From assembly GCF_900094925.1 (NCBI RefSeq), contig NZ_FMAY01000012.1, positions 78,218 through 142,217 of the forward strand: DNA of 64,000 nt. Direction: 5' to 3'. Positions 1 through 7,431 of this stretch are shown here, piece after piece. How positions within the stretch are numbered: position 1 is the first letter of the stretch; every line of letters begins with the position of its first letter. Position numbers and translations under genes: made by a program. A model generated the notes under the pieces. The model did no database searches, had not been told where the DNA came from, and saw only the letters and a list, made by a program, of their open reading frames with translations. The DNA comes from Kosakonia oryzendophytica (GTDB lineage: Bacteria > Pseudomonadota > Gammaproteobacteria > Enterobacterales > Enterobacteriaceae).

Positions 1-208
1 CATAGGTGTGACGCACTCTGTGCACGGTGAGCAGCACATCCTGAACAACATCTTCCAGCAGAATGTCGTCGGCTATTTGCCGGCGCGCCAGTGAGCGGAT
101 CACCGGCACCAGCGCTTTCAGCAGCCGCGTATACACCTGTTGATCGCCCGACTGCGCAAGCGCCATCAGGTGCGGCCATTCGTCACGCGCTGCCTCACTT
201 TTATCCAT
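1..208 (-). CDS. ECF-type RNA polymerase sigma factor, N-terminal part
   Basis: The 69 visible codons run off the left edge of the window. The protein begins MDKSEAARDEW and contains a helical stretch followed by DDILVEDVVQDVLLTVHRVRHTY, which resembles sigma-70 region 2 of extracytoplasmic-function sigma factors (core binding and -10 recognition). It is transcribed leftward and its start lies 10 bases downstream of the DsbD-like gene's stop, so all three leftward genes may form one operon. By analogy it would control an envelope or oxidative-stress response, but the subgroup and its anti-sigma factor lie outside the window. Confidence 0.75.
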   Translation of the reverse strand, partial: MDKSEAARDEWPHLMALAQSGDQQVYTRLLKALVPVIRSLARRQIADDILLEDVVQDVLLTVHRVRHTY

Positions 209-217
209 ATTCCGCCT

Positions 218-1450
218 TTATGTTTTTTTCCCGCAGGCTCCGGTCAGTGCGTTGACCACAATTGAGGGGGTTAATACCTGCGGCAAGATCTTCGGCGCAC
301 TGCCATCCGCCGGGTAGATCACATATAGCGGCAGGCTACCCTGGCCCAGCTCGTTCAGCGCATCATCGATATCGGCGTTGAATTTTGTCGAGTCGGCAAT
401 CATATACAGCGTACCGGTCTTCGCCAGCGCCTCTTTTACCGCCTGAGTGGAGAGCGATGTCTTCTCATTCACCTGGCAGGTGATGCACCACGAAGCGGTA
501 AAATTGACAAAAATGGCCTTGCCGTGGCCGCGATTGTCAGCCACGGTTTGCGGCGACCATTTGATTTCTTCCACCTTCTGCGTGGTCTGCTCTGAAGGCA
601 GTGCCGCGCTGTTGGTGAGCACTGACGGGAGCGGCACCAGCGCGGCGAGCAGCAGGACCGCGGTTGCAGTGAACAGCGCTTTATGACTGCGCCCGGCAAA
701 GCGTTGCTGTTGCGCCATACCGTACAACCAGGCGGCAAAACTCACCACCACTGCCGCTGCAAGGATCGCTGCCAGCGCGGTGTCGCCTGCCTGTTGCGCC
801 AGCACCCACACCAACCAGCCAAATGCGCCAAACATCGGAAATGCCAGTCCGCGTTTGAGTACGCTCATCCATGCTCCGGGACGCGGTAGCCATTTGCCCA
901 GCGCCGGGAACAGGGAGATCAGACTGAAGGGCGCGGCAAAACCCAACGCCAGCGTGAAGAAGATCGCCAACGCCACTGCGGGTGGTTGCACCAGCGCATA
1001 GCCAATCGCGCCCGCCATAAACGGCGCAGCACAAGGCGTCGCTACGATAATCGACAGCGCACCGGTCAGCGCTGCACGGGTAAACGCGCCGCGTTGCAGG
1101 TTTATCTCCCCGGCACGTTGCAGGGAAAGTCCCACTTCGAATACCCCGAGCAGGTTCAACGCGGCGCCCAGAATCACCAGCGCAAGAAAGGCAATTACCA
1201 GCGGTGACTGGAGCTGGAAGCCCCAACCGACGGCGGTTCCTCCGGCGCGCAGAGCCAGTAATATCCCGGCGAGGATCAACATGGTTACGACCGTGCCCAG
1301 CAGAAAGCCGAAGCCCTCTTTGCGCACTTGCGCCGAATCTTGCGTATGGCGCAAAAGGCCCAGCGCTTTGAGGGAAATTATCGGGAATACGCAGGGCATA
1401 AAGTTGAGAATAATGCCGCCAGCGAAGGCGGCGAGCATGGCGGTCAGCAT
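218..1450 (-). CDS. DsbD-family thiol:disulfide interchange membrane protein
   Basis: The 410-aa protein has about eight hydrophobic segments over residues 1-280, then a C-terminal thioredoxin-like domain with WCITC near residue 325. The membrane part has the paired cysteine loops typical of DsbD beta domains (NFMPCVFPI near residue 17 and ATPCAAPFM near 138). It begins directly at the first membrane helix, so it lacks the N-terminal periplasmic alpha domain of classical DsbD. The expected role is passing electrons from cytoplasmic thioredoxin across the inner membrane to the periplasm. The adjacent exported peroxiredoxin is an obvious candidate acceptor; this pairing is inferred from context. 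Confidence 0.85.
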   Translation of the reverse strand: MLTAMLAAFAGGIILNFMPCVFPIISLKALGLLRHTQDSAQVRKEGFGFLLGTVVTMLILAGILLALRAGGTAVGWGFQLQSPLVIAFLALVILGAALNLLGVFEVGLSLQRAGEINLQRGAFTRAALTGALSIIVATPCAAPFMAGAIGYALVQPPAVALAIFFTLALGFAAPFSLISLFPALGKWLPRPGAWMSVLKRGLAFPMFGAFGWLVWVLAQQAGDTALAAILAAAVVVSFAAWLYGMAQQQRFAGRSHKALFTATAVLLLAALVPLPSVLTNSAALPSEQTTQKVEEIKWSPQTVADNRGHGKAIFVNFTASWCITCQVNEKTSLSTQAVKEALAKTGTLYMIADSTKFNADIDDALNELGQGSLPLYVIYPADGSAPKILPQVLTPSIVVNALTGACGKKT

Positions 1451-1484
1451 AGCGATTCTCTGGAGTCAGGTTGTTAATAGCGCA

Positions 1485-2036
1485 TCAGGAGTGCGCGTTG
1501 GCGTATTGCTTCACTGCTTCCATTGTCTTCTGAATATGCGTTTCCGGGTTTCTGTCAGTGTAGCTCAGCAGGATTTTACCGTCCGGCGCGATGACGAAGG
1601 AGGTCCGGTCTGAAAGGGTTTTGCCATTCATTTGCATCAGCGTGTCGTACTGGGCGGCGACTTTCGCGCCAGGGTCGGCGGTGACGGTAAATTTGTCGCG
1701 GCACTCGAGCTTCGAGAACGCATCCACCTGATCGGTATTACCGGCGGTGACACCAATTACCGTGGCACCCAGCTTTTTAAAATCATCCGTCGCTTCGGCG
1801 AACGCGTGGGCTTCAATGGTGCACCCTTTGCTGAATGCCGCCGGGAAAAAGTAGAGCACCACCGGGCCTTTTTGCAGCGCCTGCTGCAATGAGAACGTCA
1901 GTGGTTTGCCTGCCAGTGCGCCTTGTAGTTTGAAGTCCGGCGCTTGAGTGCCTGCCGGCAGGGCTGCTTGCGCATTGCCGATGCTAAAAAGGGCAACGGT
2001 GGTCAGGCTCAGAACGAGTTTTTTTATCGGGGTCAT
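1485..2036 (-). CDS. Exported AhpC/TSA-family peroxiredoxin (Bcp/PrxQ-like)
   Basis: The 183-aa product has a signal peptide of about 25 residues ending in AQA, then a thioredoxin-fold peroxiredoxin domain (PAGTQAPDFKL, VVLYFFPAAFSKGCTIEAHAF). The cysteine in KGCT is the likely peroxidatic residue. A second cysteine in KLECRDKF could resolve it. The start at 2036 is preferred over the upstream ATG at 2048 because GGAG lies 7 bases before it. It probably reduces peroxides in the periplasm, using electrons delivered by the DsbD-like protein encoded 34 bases downstream. Confidence 0.85.
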   Translation of the reverse strand: MTPIKKLVLSLTTVALFSIGNAQAALPAGTQAPDFKLQGALAGKPLTFSLQQALQKGPVVLYFFPAAFSKGCTIEAHAFAEATDDFKKLGATVIGVTAGNTDQVDAFSKLECRDKFTVTADPGAKVAAQYDTLMQMNGKTLSDRTSFVIAPDGKILLSYTDRNPETHIQKTMEAVKQYANAHS

Positions 2037-2181
2037 GTTGCGCTCCATTAGGGTGAAGAAGAGTGACGCTCATATACAGTTCGCCGGTGGAGAACGGAAA
2101 GTTTCGCTCCGGGAAAAAAAATTGTACTTTGCTCTACGCTGATAAAGTATTAACCAGGGCTACAACAACGGTGCAGAATAG

Positions 2182-2568
2182 ATGGAACCAACCCTGAGTC
2201 AGGTGATTGACTTTATCCGCGAATTTACCGGTCACAGACGTATTCCCATTCATGAGCATAGCTGGCTTGAAGCCGATCTTGGGGTAACAGGCGATGAAGG
2301 TGTGGATCTTCTGGAGGAGATTGCGCAGGCCTTTGACGTGCAGCTTTATACGGAGGAAGAGGGGTACTGCAACACTTTTTCCCTTGGGGAGAATGAATAC
2401 CTTTTCCACAGTGAAGGTCTGGACCTGTTCGGTATCTTCCGGTTTATTAATTGGTTGCGCGGTATACCCGAACCGGTGGTCCGCGATCTGCCCGTCGGGC
2501 AGTTACATCGTGCGCTGGTGGAGGCGACCAGACATAAAGGAAAGGGTAGTAAGAATGCAGCTTGTTGA
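2182..2568 (+). CDS. DUF1493-family small acidic protein
   Basis: The 128-aa protein starts MEPTLSQVIDFI and contains the pattern WLEADLGVTGDEGVDLLEEIAQAFDV. This resembles acyl-carrier-like DUF1493 proteins of enterobacteria; the usual phosphopantetheine serine of carrier proteins is not apparent. It is divergent from the peroxiredoxin gene. No function is known for the family that I can state. It marks the left border of the recognisable chromosomal genes before the island debris. Confidence 0.7.
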   Translation: MEPTLSQVIDFIREFTGHRRIPIHEHSWLEADLGVTGDEGVDLLEEIAQAFDVQLYTEEEGYCNTFSLGENEYLFHSEGLDLFGIFRFINWLRGIPEPVVRDLPVGQLHRALVEATRHKGKGSKNAAC

Positions 2569-2617
2569 TACTACTATGTAGAACACGTGATTCTCTTTGT
2601 ATGGCAATCGACGTTTT

Positions 2618-3007
2618 CTATACCGTGTGCCCCTGAGTCCGAATATGATCCAGCTCGGCAATAAACCTGTTTAACTCATCCTGAATGTGTTTCCGGCGAT
2701 GCTTTAATAACAAGCGGGCTGGAACAACACGCTCAATAATGGTCGGCTTTCTGGTCACGTACTCCGTTACGAGCCGTTTAACATCTTCTTCTGTCCAGCC
2801 ATCCATCACGGGCGTCGGGTTGTAAAGAAGATTAGCCTGGAGGGCAGCGGCTTCCTCATCCAGAATCATGAAGATCGCTTCCCGGCTGAGTCCGGATTCC
2901 TTTAACACCTGAGTCATCCATCGATAGTCATCGCCCTGGAGTTCCCGCCCGGTGAAAAGCTCAGATAAGGTGTGCCAGGCAGGACTGCGCATAGCTGTCC
3001 GTATCAC
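2618..3007 (-). CDS. DUF7079-like protein, copy 1, possibly decayed
   Basis: The region from WHTLSELFTGREL to the end is closely similar to the gene at 5906-6316. Both share LKESGLSREAIF, NLLYNPTPVMDGWTEEDV and RKPTIIERVVPARLLLK. The pattern (W.ALS.LF..EL..DY..., then NL.....DG) fits my memory of DUF7079; that assignment is tentative. Compared with the other copy it lacks the natural N-terminus (MQLTDNDQ...) and has EEAAALQ where the other has EEVAPALQ, so it may be a relic. Upstream, 3008-3190 has no convincing gene. Function unknown. Confidence 0.5.
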   Translation of the reverse strand: MIRTAMRSPAWHTLSELFTGRELQGDDYRWMTQVLKESGLSREAIFMILDEEAAALQANLLYNPTPVMDGWTEEDVKRLVTEYVTRKPTIIERVVPARLLLKHRRKHIQDELNRFIAELDHIRTQGHTV

Positions 3008-3190
3008 AGCGCGAGGGCCAGTGCCCGTCGGGAATGCTCAAGTGGCAGAGGCTGAGTTCACCGGGACGATAAAGAAGGAGTGAGCACCAAGCGCACAGAT
3101 CGTCATCGGAGATGGATCGGCTGCAGGGATTGTTCTCAAGGGCGGTCGGATGAATGGTGGCCTGATGGGCGCTATCAGGCAACGGTGGCA

Positions 3191-3613
3191 TCAGCTCAGC
3201 GCCTGATGCTGTTCTTCCGCCATCACCCAGAGTGCCCGGTTGAGCTTAACGTCTCCGTCTATGCCTTTAACTTTAACCGCGCGGATGTGGCTGCGCTTGC
3301 CTTTGGCAGTACGTCCTTGCAGACCACCTTTTCGCAGGTTTTCCTGGCGACGATTAAAAACTGACCACAGATCGTCCTGAAGATCTTCATAGCGGCGAAG
3401 GGTCAGTATCTGGGATGACGTCACCGGCTGGGACCCTTCGCGCCGCAGGTTCTCCAGCAGGGTGATGGTGGGAATAAACGTGTACTTTTCACTCCTGGAA
3501 GCATGTTTGTTCTCTCCGAAGACGCTGGGGACATGCTGCATGAGCTCTTCACGGGTTAAGGGGCGGTCGCGGCGAATCTGGTTAATACGGCCAAAGCTGC
3601 TGGCTAATCGCAT
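3191..3613 (-). pseudogene. DUF932 (YfjQ/YafZ-type) gene with an internal deletion
   Basis: The first 60 residues (MRLASSFGRINQIRRDRPLT..., FIPTITLLENLRREG) match the N-terminus of DUF932 proteins found on CP4-type islands. The last 75 or so (SSQILTLRRYEDLQDDLWSVF..., KGGLQGRTAKG, KGIDGDVKLNRALWVMAE) match the C-terminus. Full-length members are about 270 aa; this one is 140 aa, so roughly half, the central part, has been removed in frame, with the join near residue 62 (EGSQPVTSSQ). The reading frame is intact, but loss of the core makes function unlikely. It marks an old mobile island. Confidence 0.75.
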
Positions 3614-3957
3614 AATAAAAACTCCTGTGGGGTTAACGACATAAAAAGCAGACAGGCCACGCTCCCGACAGGAAGCCTGGCCTGGTTTGATGAACGTTGT
3701 ATTGATTGATGGGTTGAGGAATAAACGGGTATTGCTGAAAATGCTGCCGGGAAGATGGAAGCCCCTTTCAGAGTGGTTGTGGCAGGTTTTTCAGAAACGT
3801 AGCAACGGTGATTTTGCTAGTGTTCTGGGTGGAAACGACATCCATCTCTAAATTTAACAATCTAAGAAATACATTTGTCTGGTTAATTGGATGAAATCAC
3901 ATTATTCAGCTATGAGGTTGGGATAATGCGATAAATTCACGTAACTGGAGAAATAAC
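3614..3957. other. Intergenic region upstream of ansB
   Basis: This 344-base gap holds no convincing gene. The last 80 bases are AT-rich and include GAAATCACATT near 3893, a possible half-site for CRP or FNR, which are known to control ansB in E. coli. I cannot fix a promoter with confidence. The ansB ribosome site (CTGGAGAAATAAC) is at about 3945-3957. Confidence 0.4.
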
Positions 3958-5004
3958 ATGGAGTTTTTCAGGAAAACGGCACTGGCAGCACTGGTAATGG
4001 GTTTCAGCGGTGCAGCGCTCGCCTTACCGAACGTTACCATTTTAGCGACCGGCGGGACGATTGCCGGTGGTGGTGACTCCGCAACCAAGTCTAACTATAC
4101 GGCGGGCAAAGTTGGCGTAGAGAATCTGGTCAAAGCCGTTCCTCAACTTAAGGATATCGCTAACGTGAAGGGTGAGCAGGTCGTCAATATCGGTTCGCAG
4201 GATATGAACGACGACGTCTGGTTAACCCTGGCGAAAAAGATCAATAACGAGTGTGACAGCACCGACGGCTTCGTGATTACCCACGGTACCGACACCATGG
4301 AAGAGACCGCTTACTTCCTCGATCTGACCGTGAAGTGCAACAAGCCGGTGGTGCTGGTTGGCGCAATGCGTCCGTCTACCGGGATGAGCGCAGACGGTCC
4401 GTTCAACCTCTATAACGCGGTGGTGACCGCGGCGGATAAAGCCTCTGCTAGCCGTGGCGTGCTGGTGGTGATGAATGACACCGTGCTTGACGGGCGCGAC
4501 GTGACCAAAACCAACACCACCGATGTGGCGACCTTCAAATCCGTAAACTACGGACCGCTGGGCTACATTCATAACGGCAATATCGACTACCAGCGTACGC
4601 CTGCGCGTAAGCACACCACCTCCACGCCGTTCGACGTTTCTAAGCTGAATGAACTGCCGAAGGTCGGTATCGTCTATAACTACGCGAATGCTTCAGATCT
4701 GCCGGCAAAAGCGCTGGTGGATGCGGGTTATGATGGGATTGTGAGCGCGGGTGTGGGTAACGGCAACCTGTACAAAACGGTCTTCGATACGCTGGCAACC
4801 GCAGCGCATAAAGGGACTGTTGTGGTGCGTTCTTCCCGCGTACCGACTGGTTCAACCACGCAGGATGCTGAAATCGATGATGCGAAGTACGGTTTCGTTG
4901 CCTCTGGTTCCCTGAACCCACAGAAGGCACGCGTACTGCTGCAACTGGCGCTGACGCAGACTAAAGATCCGAAACAGATCCAGACGATGTTTAATCAGTT
5001 TTAA
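3958..5004 (+). CDS. ansB: L-asparaginase II, periplasmic
   Basis: The 348-aa protein equals the E. coli AnsB length and is nearly identical along its whole length. A signal peptide (MEFFRKTALAALVMGFSGAALA) precedes the mature start LPNVTILATGGTIAGG. The catalytic threonines sit in ATGGTIAGG and THGTDTMEETA. It hydrolyses asparagine to aspartate and ammonia in the periplasm and in E. coli is induced anaerobically. Its position is odd: in E. coli ansB is near hemW and far from ssrA. Here a broken 3' end of hemW follows it and an integrase stub follows that, so an ansB-hemW segment appears to have moved into, or been joined to, the ssrA island region. The gene itself looks functional. Confidence 0.95.
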   Translation: MEFFRKTALAALVMGFSGAALALPNVTILATGGTIAGGGDSATKSNYTAGKVGVENLVKAVPQLKDIANVKGEQVVNIGSQDMNDDVWLTLAKKINNECDSTDGFVITHGTDTMEETAYFLDLTVKCNKPVVLVGAMRPSTGMSADGPFNLYNAVVTAADKASASRGVLVVMNDTVLDGRDVTKTNTTDVATFKSVNYGPLGYIHNGNIDYQRTPARKHTTSTPFDVSKLNELPKVGIVYNYANASDLPAKALVDAGYDGIVSAGVGNGNLYKTVFDTLATAAHKGTVVVRSSRVPTGSTTQDAEIDDAKYGFVASGSLNPQKARVLLQLALTQTKDPKQIQTMFNQF

Positions 5005-5043
5005 TCGCTGAAGGCGGCTGCGCTTATCACTCTGATTTGCAGG

Positions 5044-5097
5044 TCTGATAAGCGCAGCGCCATCAGGCAGTTTGCTGGATGGCTTTATCCAGCAAAT
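5044..5097. repeat. REP-like palindrome and hairpin after ansB
   Basis: TGATAAGCGCAGCGCCATCAGGC at 5046-5068 has the sequence of an enterobacterial REP unit, and the inverted partial copy GGCTGCGCTTATCA lies at 5014-5027. A second hairpin (TTTGCTGGA, loop, TCCAGCAAA) follows at 5070-5096 and could end ansB transcription. Both lie between the convergent ansB and hemW remnant. Confidence 0.55.
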
Positions 5098-5109
5098 GCA
5101 TTTACGATC

Positions 5110-5506
5110 TTATTCGGTGAGAAACAGTTCAGGCAGCGAGTTTAAAAACAGTTTTCCGTGCTGGGTGATCTGCCAGTGCGTCTCACTCTCGGTCAGATCC
5201 CCCTGAGCAATGGCCTCATCAAGCGGCTGACGAATCACCGTCTCCGACAACCTCGTATATTGCGTAAATTCAGTCCACGGAGCCGCTTCCGGCAGACGGA
5301 ATCGGTTCATGAAAAATTCAAACGGTTTATCGACCTGCTCCACATCGAGCTGGCTTTCCAGATAACGCCCCCTGCATATAGCCATGCGGATGGCGCGTTT
5401 TGGTGGTGCGAAGAATGCGGCCATCGGGGAACGTGACGTTACCATACGCGCCGCAGCTGATGCCGGGATAATCGCCAAAGCGCCACTAGTTGAGGTTGTG
5501 CTGACA
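5110..5506 (-). pseudogene. hemW: 3' fragment of hemW (radical SAM heme chaperone), frameshifted
   Basis: Reading leftward from 5506, the frame gives CQHNLN, stop, WRFGDYPGISCGAYGNVTFPDGR..., matching the C-terminal third of HemW with a TAG where the family has tyrosine. After HGYMQG an extra G in a run of Gs (near 5371) shifts the frame. The rest (RYLESQLDVEQVDKPFEFFMNRFRL to LFLTE at 5110) matches the HemW C-terminus in the second frame. The 5' two thirds are absent, cut off at 5506/5507 where an integrase stub begins. It cannot make HemW. An intact copy is expected elsewhere. Confidence 0.85.
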
Positions 5507-5594
5507 CATCGCCATCATAGAGAACGTAGTCCGCTTCTTTGGGTTTGGCGGATTCGACTTCCTTAACGGATAGAGGTTTGGTTTGTCTTGCCAT
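5507..5594 (-). pseudogene. N-terminal stub of a P4-type integrase
   Basis: Starting at ATG 5594 the frame reads MARQTKPLSVKEVESAKPKE then ADYVLYDGD. This is the DUF4102 arm-binding start of P4/CP4-57 integrases and parallels the N-terminus of the intact integrase at 17865 (MARTTRPLTNTEVSRAKATD, LHDGDG). After about 29 codons it fuses directly to hemW sequence. Its place relative to the ssrA-like repeat at 5711-5822 mirrors the intact integrase beside ssrA, so it is the leftover of an earlier island in tandem. Just upstream, 5619-5652, an inverted repeat (AGGCACCTCA / TGAGGTGCCT) is probably its arm or operator site. Confidence 0.8.
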
Positions 5595-5710
5595 TGCCGG
5601 GGTTCCATAGTTTTAGGCACCTCAAAAACAATAAAGCTTTATGAGGTGCCTAACAAAGTGCCTAGAAGGTTCGGATTTAATTAGTTGGCATCAGACTTCG
5701 CGGGACAAAT

Positions 5711-5822
5711 TGCAGACACAAAAACAGCCCGCAGGGCTTGCGCCATACGGGCTTTCAGGACTTCATCGGATGACTCTGGTAATCACCGATGGAGAATTTT
5801 GGTGGGCTGGCGGAGTTTGAAT
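5711..5822. repeat. Left attachment-site repeat of the satellite (ssrA-3'-like)
   Basis: This stretch is an imperfect copy of 17974-18071. It contains the ssrA-type terminator hairpin (AGCCCGCAGGGCTTGCG... ACGGGCTTTCAGG, 5726-5758) and then TGGTGGGCTGGCGGAGTTTGAA at 5800-5821, a diverged copy of the ssrA 3' end (TGGTGGAGCTGGCGGGAGTTGAA at 18050). It marks the far end of the P4-type element. The divergence suggests an old junction or one inherited from the earlier tandem island. The stretch 5595-5905 holds only att and arm-site sequence and no gene. Confidence 0.75.
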
Positions 5823-5875
5823 AAACTCGCTAATTTATTGAATTAAAGTATTTTTAGTGAATTCAACTTTCATCC

Positions 5876-5894
5876 GTATACCTAAGCGTATACC
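5876..5894. other. Integrase arm-type sites at the left end
   Basis: Two direct copies of GTATACC (5876-5882 and 5888-5894), separated by TAAGC, match two of the four GTATACC/GGTATAC repeats next to the integrase at 17888-17935, including nearly identical flanks (CCGTATACCTAARCGTATACCAA). Matching repeats inside both ends are what is expected for integrase arm-binding sites. Confidence 0.6.
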
Positions 5895-5905
5895 AATCGC
5901 TTCGC

Positions 5906-6316
5906 CTAACACTCTTTTGAGCTCATTTCCTGTGCGCATTTATCCAGCTCGGCGGTAAGCCTATTCAGCTCATCCCGAATATGTTTCCGACGCTGTTTTA
6001 ACAACAATCTGGCTGGAACAACACGCTCAATGATGGTCGGCTTCCTTCTCACGTACTCCGTGACGAGCCGCTTAACATCTTCTTCTGTCCAGCCATCCAT
6101 CACCGGCGTTGGGTTATAAAGAAGATTAGCCTGGAGGGCAGGGGCAACTTCCTCATCCAGAATCACAAAGATCGCTTCCCGGCTGAGCCCGGATTCCTTT
6201 AACACCTTAGCCATCCATCGATAGTCATAGTCCTGGAGTTCCCGACCGGTGAAAAGCTCCGATAAGGCGTGCCAGACAGTGATGCGGTTTGCTTGATCGT
6301 TATCTGTCAGTTGCAT
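5906..6316 (-). CDS. DUF7079-like protein, copy 2
   Basis: The 136-aa protein starts at 6316 (MQLTDNDQANRITVW), chosen because GGGAGGAG lies just before it; a longer frame upstream lacks such a signal. It shares WHALSELFTGREL, YRWMAKVLKESGLSREAIF and NLLYNPTPVMDGWTEEDV with the copy at 2618-3007. No membrane segment or catalytic motif is evident. The match to DUF7079 is from memory of the pattern and tentative. It is the first gene inside the satellite's left end, and the related copy lies in the neighbouring island debris, so the gene may travel with ssrA islands. Function unknown. Confidence 0.6.
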   Translation of the reverse strand: MQLTDNDQANRITVWHALSELFTGRELQDYDYRWMAKVLKESGLSREAIFVILDEEVAPALQANLLYNPTPVMDGWTEEDVKRLVTEYVRRKPTIIERVVPARLLLKQRRKHIRDELNRLTAELDKCAQEMSSKEC

Positions 6317-6450
6317 GTTAGCTCCTCCCGATGCTGAAAAATAAGAGGATAAGAATTTTCCTAGATTGTAAACGAAAGCAAAAAATGCCTGCCAAATGCT
6401 CAATCACGGTAGTTAAAATGATTATGGGATATAAGAAAAGGAAAAGGCAA

Positions 6451-7032
6451 ATGGTTGATATTACAGCAGAGATGCTTTGGAATATTGCCAGGCATTACCG
6501 GCATATAGAAAGCCTGCTAAATTCACAGCATTACAATGTCCATGCCATAGCACCACATTTGAACCAATGGTTTATCGTTTATGGAATAAATACAGAATTA
6601 AGAGCCGCTCATTTTATAGCGCAAGCTTGTGTTGAAACTGCAAATTTTTCCAGATTAACCGAAGTTCCAAGGGATGGAGGTAGAGAATATGATGCAGGAA
6701 CGCGGATAGGACGTAATTTAGGTAATACAGAAGTAGGTGATGGTCCAAAATTTATAGGTCGAGGGTTATTACATCTGACAGGTAGAGAAAATTATACGAA
6801 TTTTGGAAGCCAGTTTGAGAAAGATTACGTAACCGATCCCACTATAGTTGCAAGGAACCCATATGTTGCCGTTAAGGCAGCGTGTTATTATTGGGATCTC
6901 AGGCATGTTAATGCGGCAGCAGACAGGGATGACGTAAATAAAGTAACCCTTCTCGTGAACGGTGGCTACAACGGTCTCGAAGAAAGGAAAGGGGCGTTGA
7001 TAAGAGCAAAGAGAGAGCTTGGAATAATATGA
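6451..7032 (+). CDS. Glycoside hydrolase family 19 (chitinase/lysozyme-like) enzyme
   Basis: The 193-aa protein starts at 6451 after AAGGAAAAGG. It resembles phage-type GH19 endolysins: AAHFIAQACVETANFSRLTE (general-acid glutamate in VET), then GDGPKFIGRGLLHLTGRENY, and a C-terminal NGGYNGLEERK. It has no signal peptide and no binding domain, so it needs another export route. The expected substrate is peptidoglycan or chitin-like glycan. It overlaps by 4 bases (ATGA) with a gene for a small exported protein. That arrangement is typical of secreted hydrolase effectors with periplasmic immunity proteins, or alternatively of a lysis pair. Low G+C compared with its neighbours suggests recent transfer. 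Confidence 0.8.
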   Translation: MVDITAEMLWNIARHYRHIESLLNSQHYNVHAIAPHLNQWFIVYGINTELRAAHFIAQACVETANFSRLTEVPRDGGREYDAGTRIGRNLGNTEVGDGPKFIGRGLLHLTGRENYTNFGSQFEKDYVTDPTIVARNPYVAVKAACYYWDLRHVNAAADRDDVNKVTLLVNGGYNGLEERKGALIRAKRELGII

Positions 7033-7364
7033 AACTATCAACTGGCATTCTAACATTATTATTGTGTTCTATAACTTTTCCGTCTTTGGCTGCTGCGAAA
7101 CAGTCTGAGTTAACTTGTAAAGCTCAGGCAATAACAGAAGCAAATAAATTGCTGGCTTTTTATCGGGACAACGATGACAGGGCTGAGGTTGATAAAGACG
7201 TAACTGCATTAGCGAAGATGCAAAATCCGGAAAATAAATCGCAATATTTTGATGTATTGCAGACCTGGGGTTATATCTACAAAGGCAAGTATCGTATGAG
7301 ATTCATCTTCCTCAATGACTGTACTCTCATGGGGGAAGAAATTTTAGAGTATGCTAATCCTTAG
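7029..7364 (+). CDS. Small exported protein, candidate immunity partner of the GH19 enzyme
   Basis: The 111-aa protein begins with a clear signal peptide (MKLSTGILTLLLCSITFPSLAAA). The mature part of about 88 residues has two cysteines (LTCKAQ and FLNDCTLMG) that could form a disulfide in the periplasm. Its start codon overlaps the stop of the GH19 gene, so the two are translationally coupled. I do not recognise the family. By context it may be a periplasmic inhibitor protecting the cell wall from the GH19 enzyme; this is inference. Confidence 0.65.
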   Translation: MKLSTGILTLLLCSITFPSLAAAKQSELTCKAQAITEANKLLAFYRDNDDRAEVDKDVTALAKMQNPENKSQYFDVLQTWGYIYKGKYRMRFIFLNDCTLMGEEILEYANP

Positions 7365-7431
7365 TATCACTCTGATTTTCGTATTTAACTTGGGGCGGCA
7401 TTTTTGCCGCTCCCTACGATAAAATAAGTAT

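Noticed and set aside
2961..3191. 76-codon minus-strand frame with several cysteines between the DUF7079-like and DUF932 remnants
   Set aside because: No ribosome site, overlaps the DUF7079-like gene and matches no pattern I know; more likely island debris.
5110..5478. Continuous 122-codon frame that could be called a hypothetical protein
   Set aside because: Only its C-terminal 88 residues are HemW-like; the first 34 are an out-of-frame reading of upstream hemW sequence after a one-base insertion.
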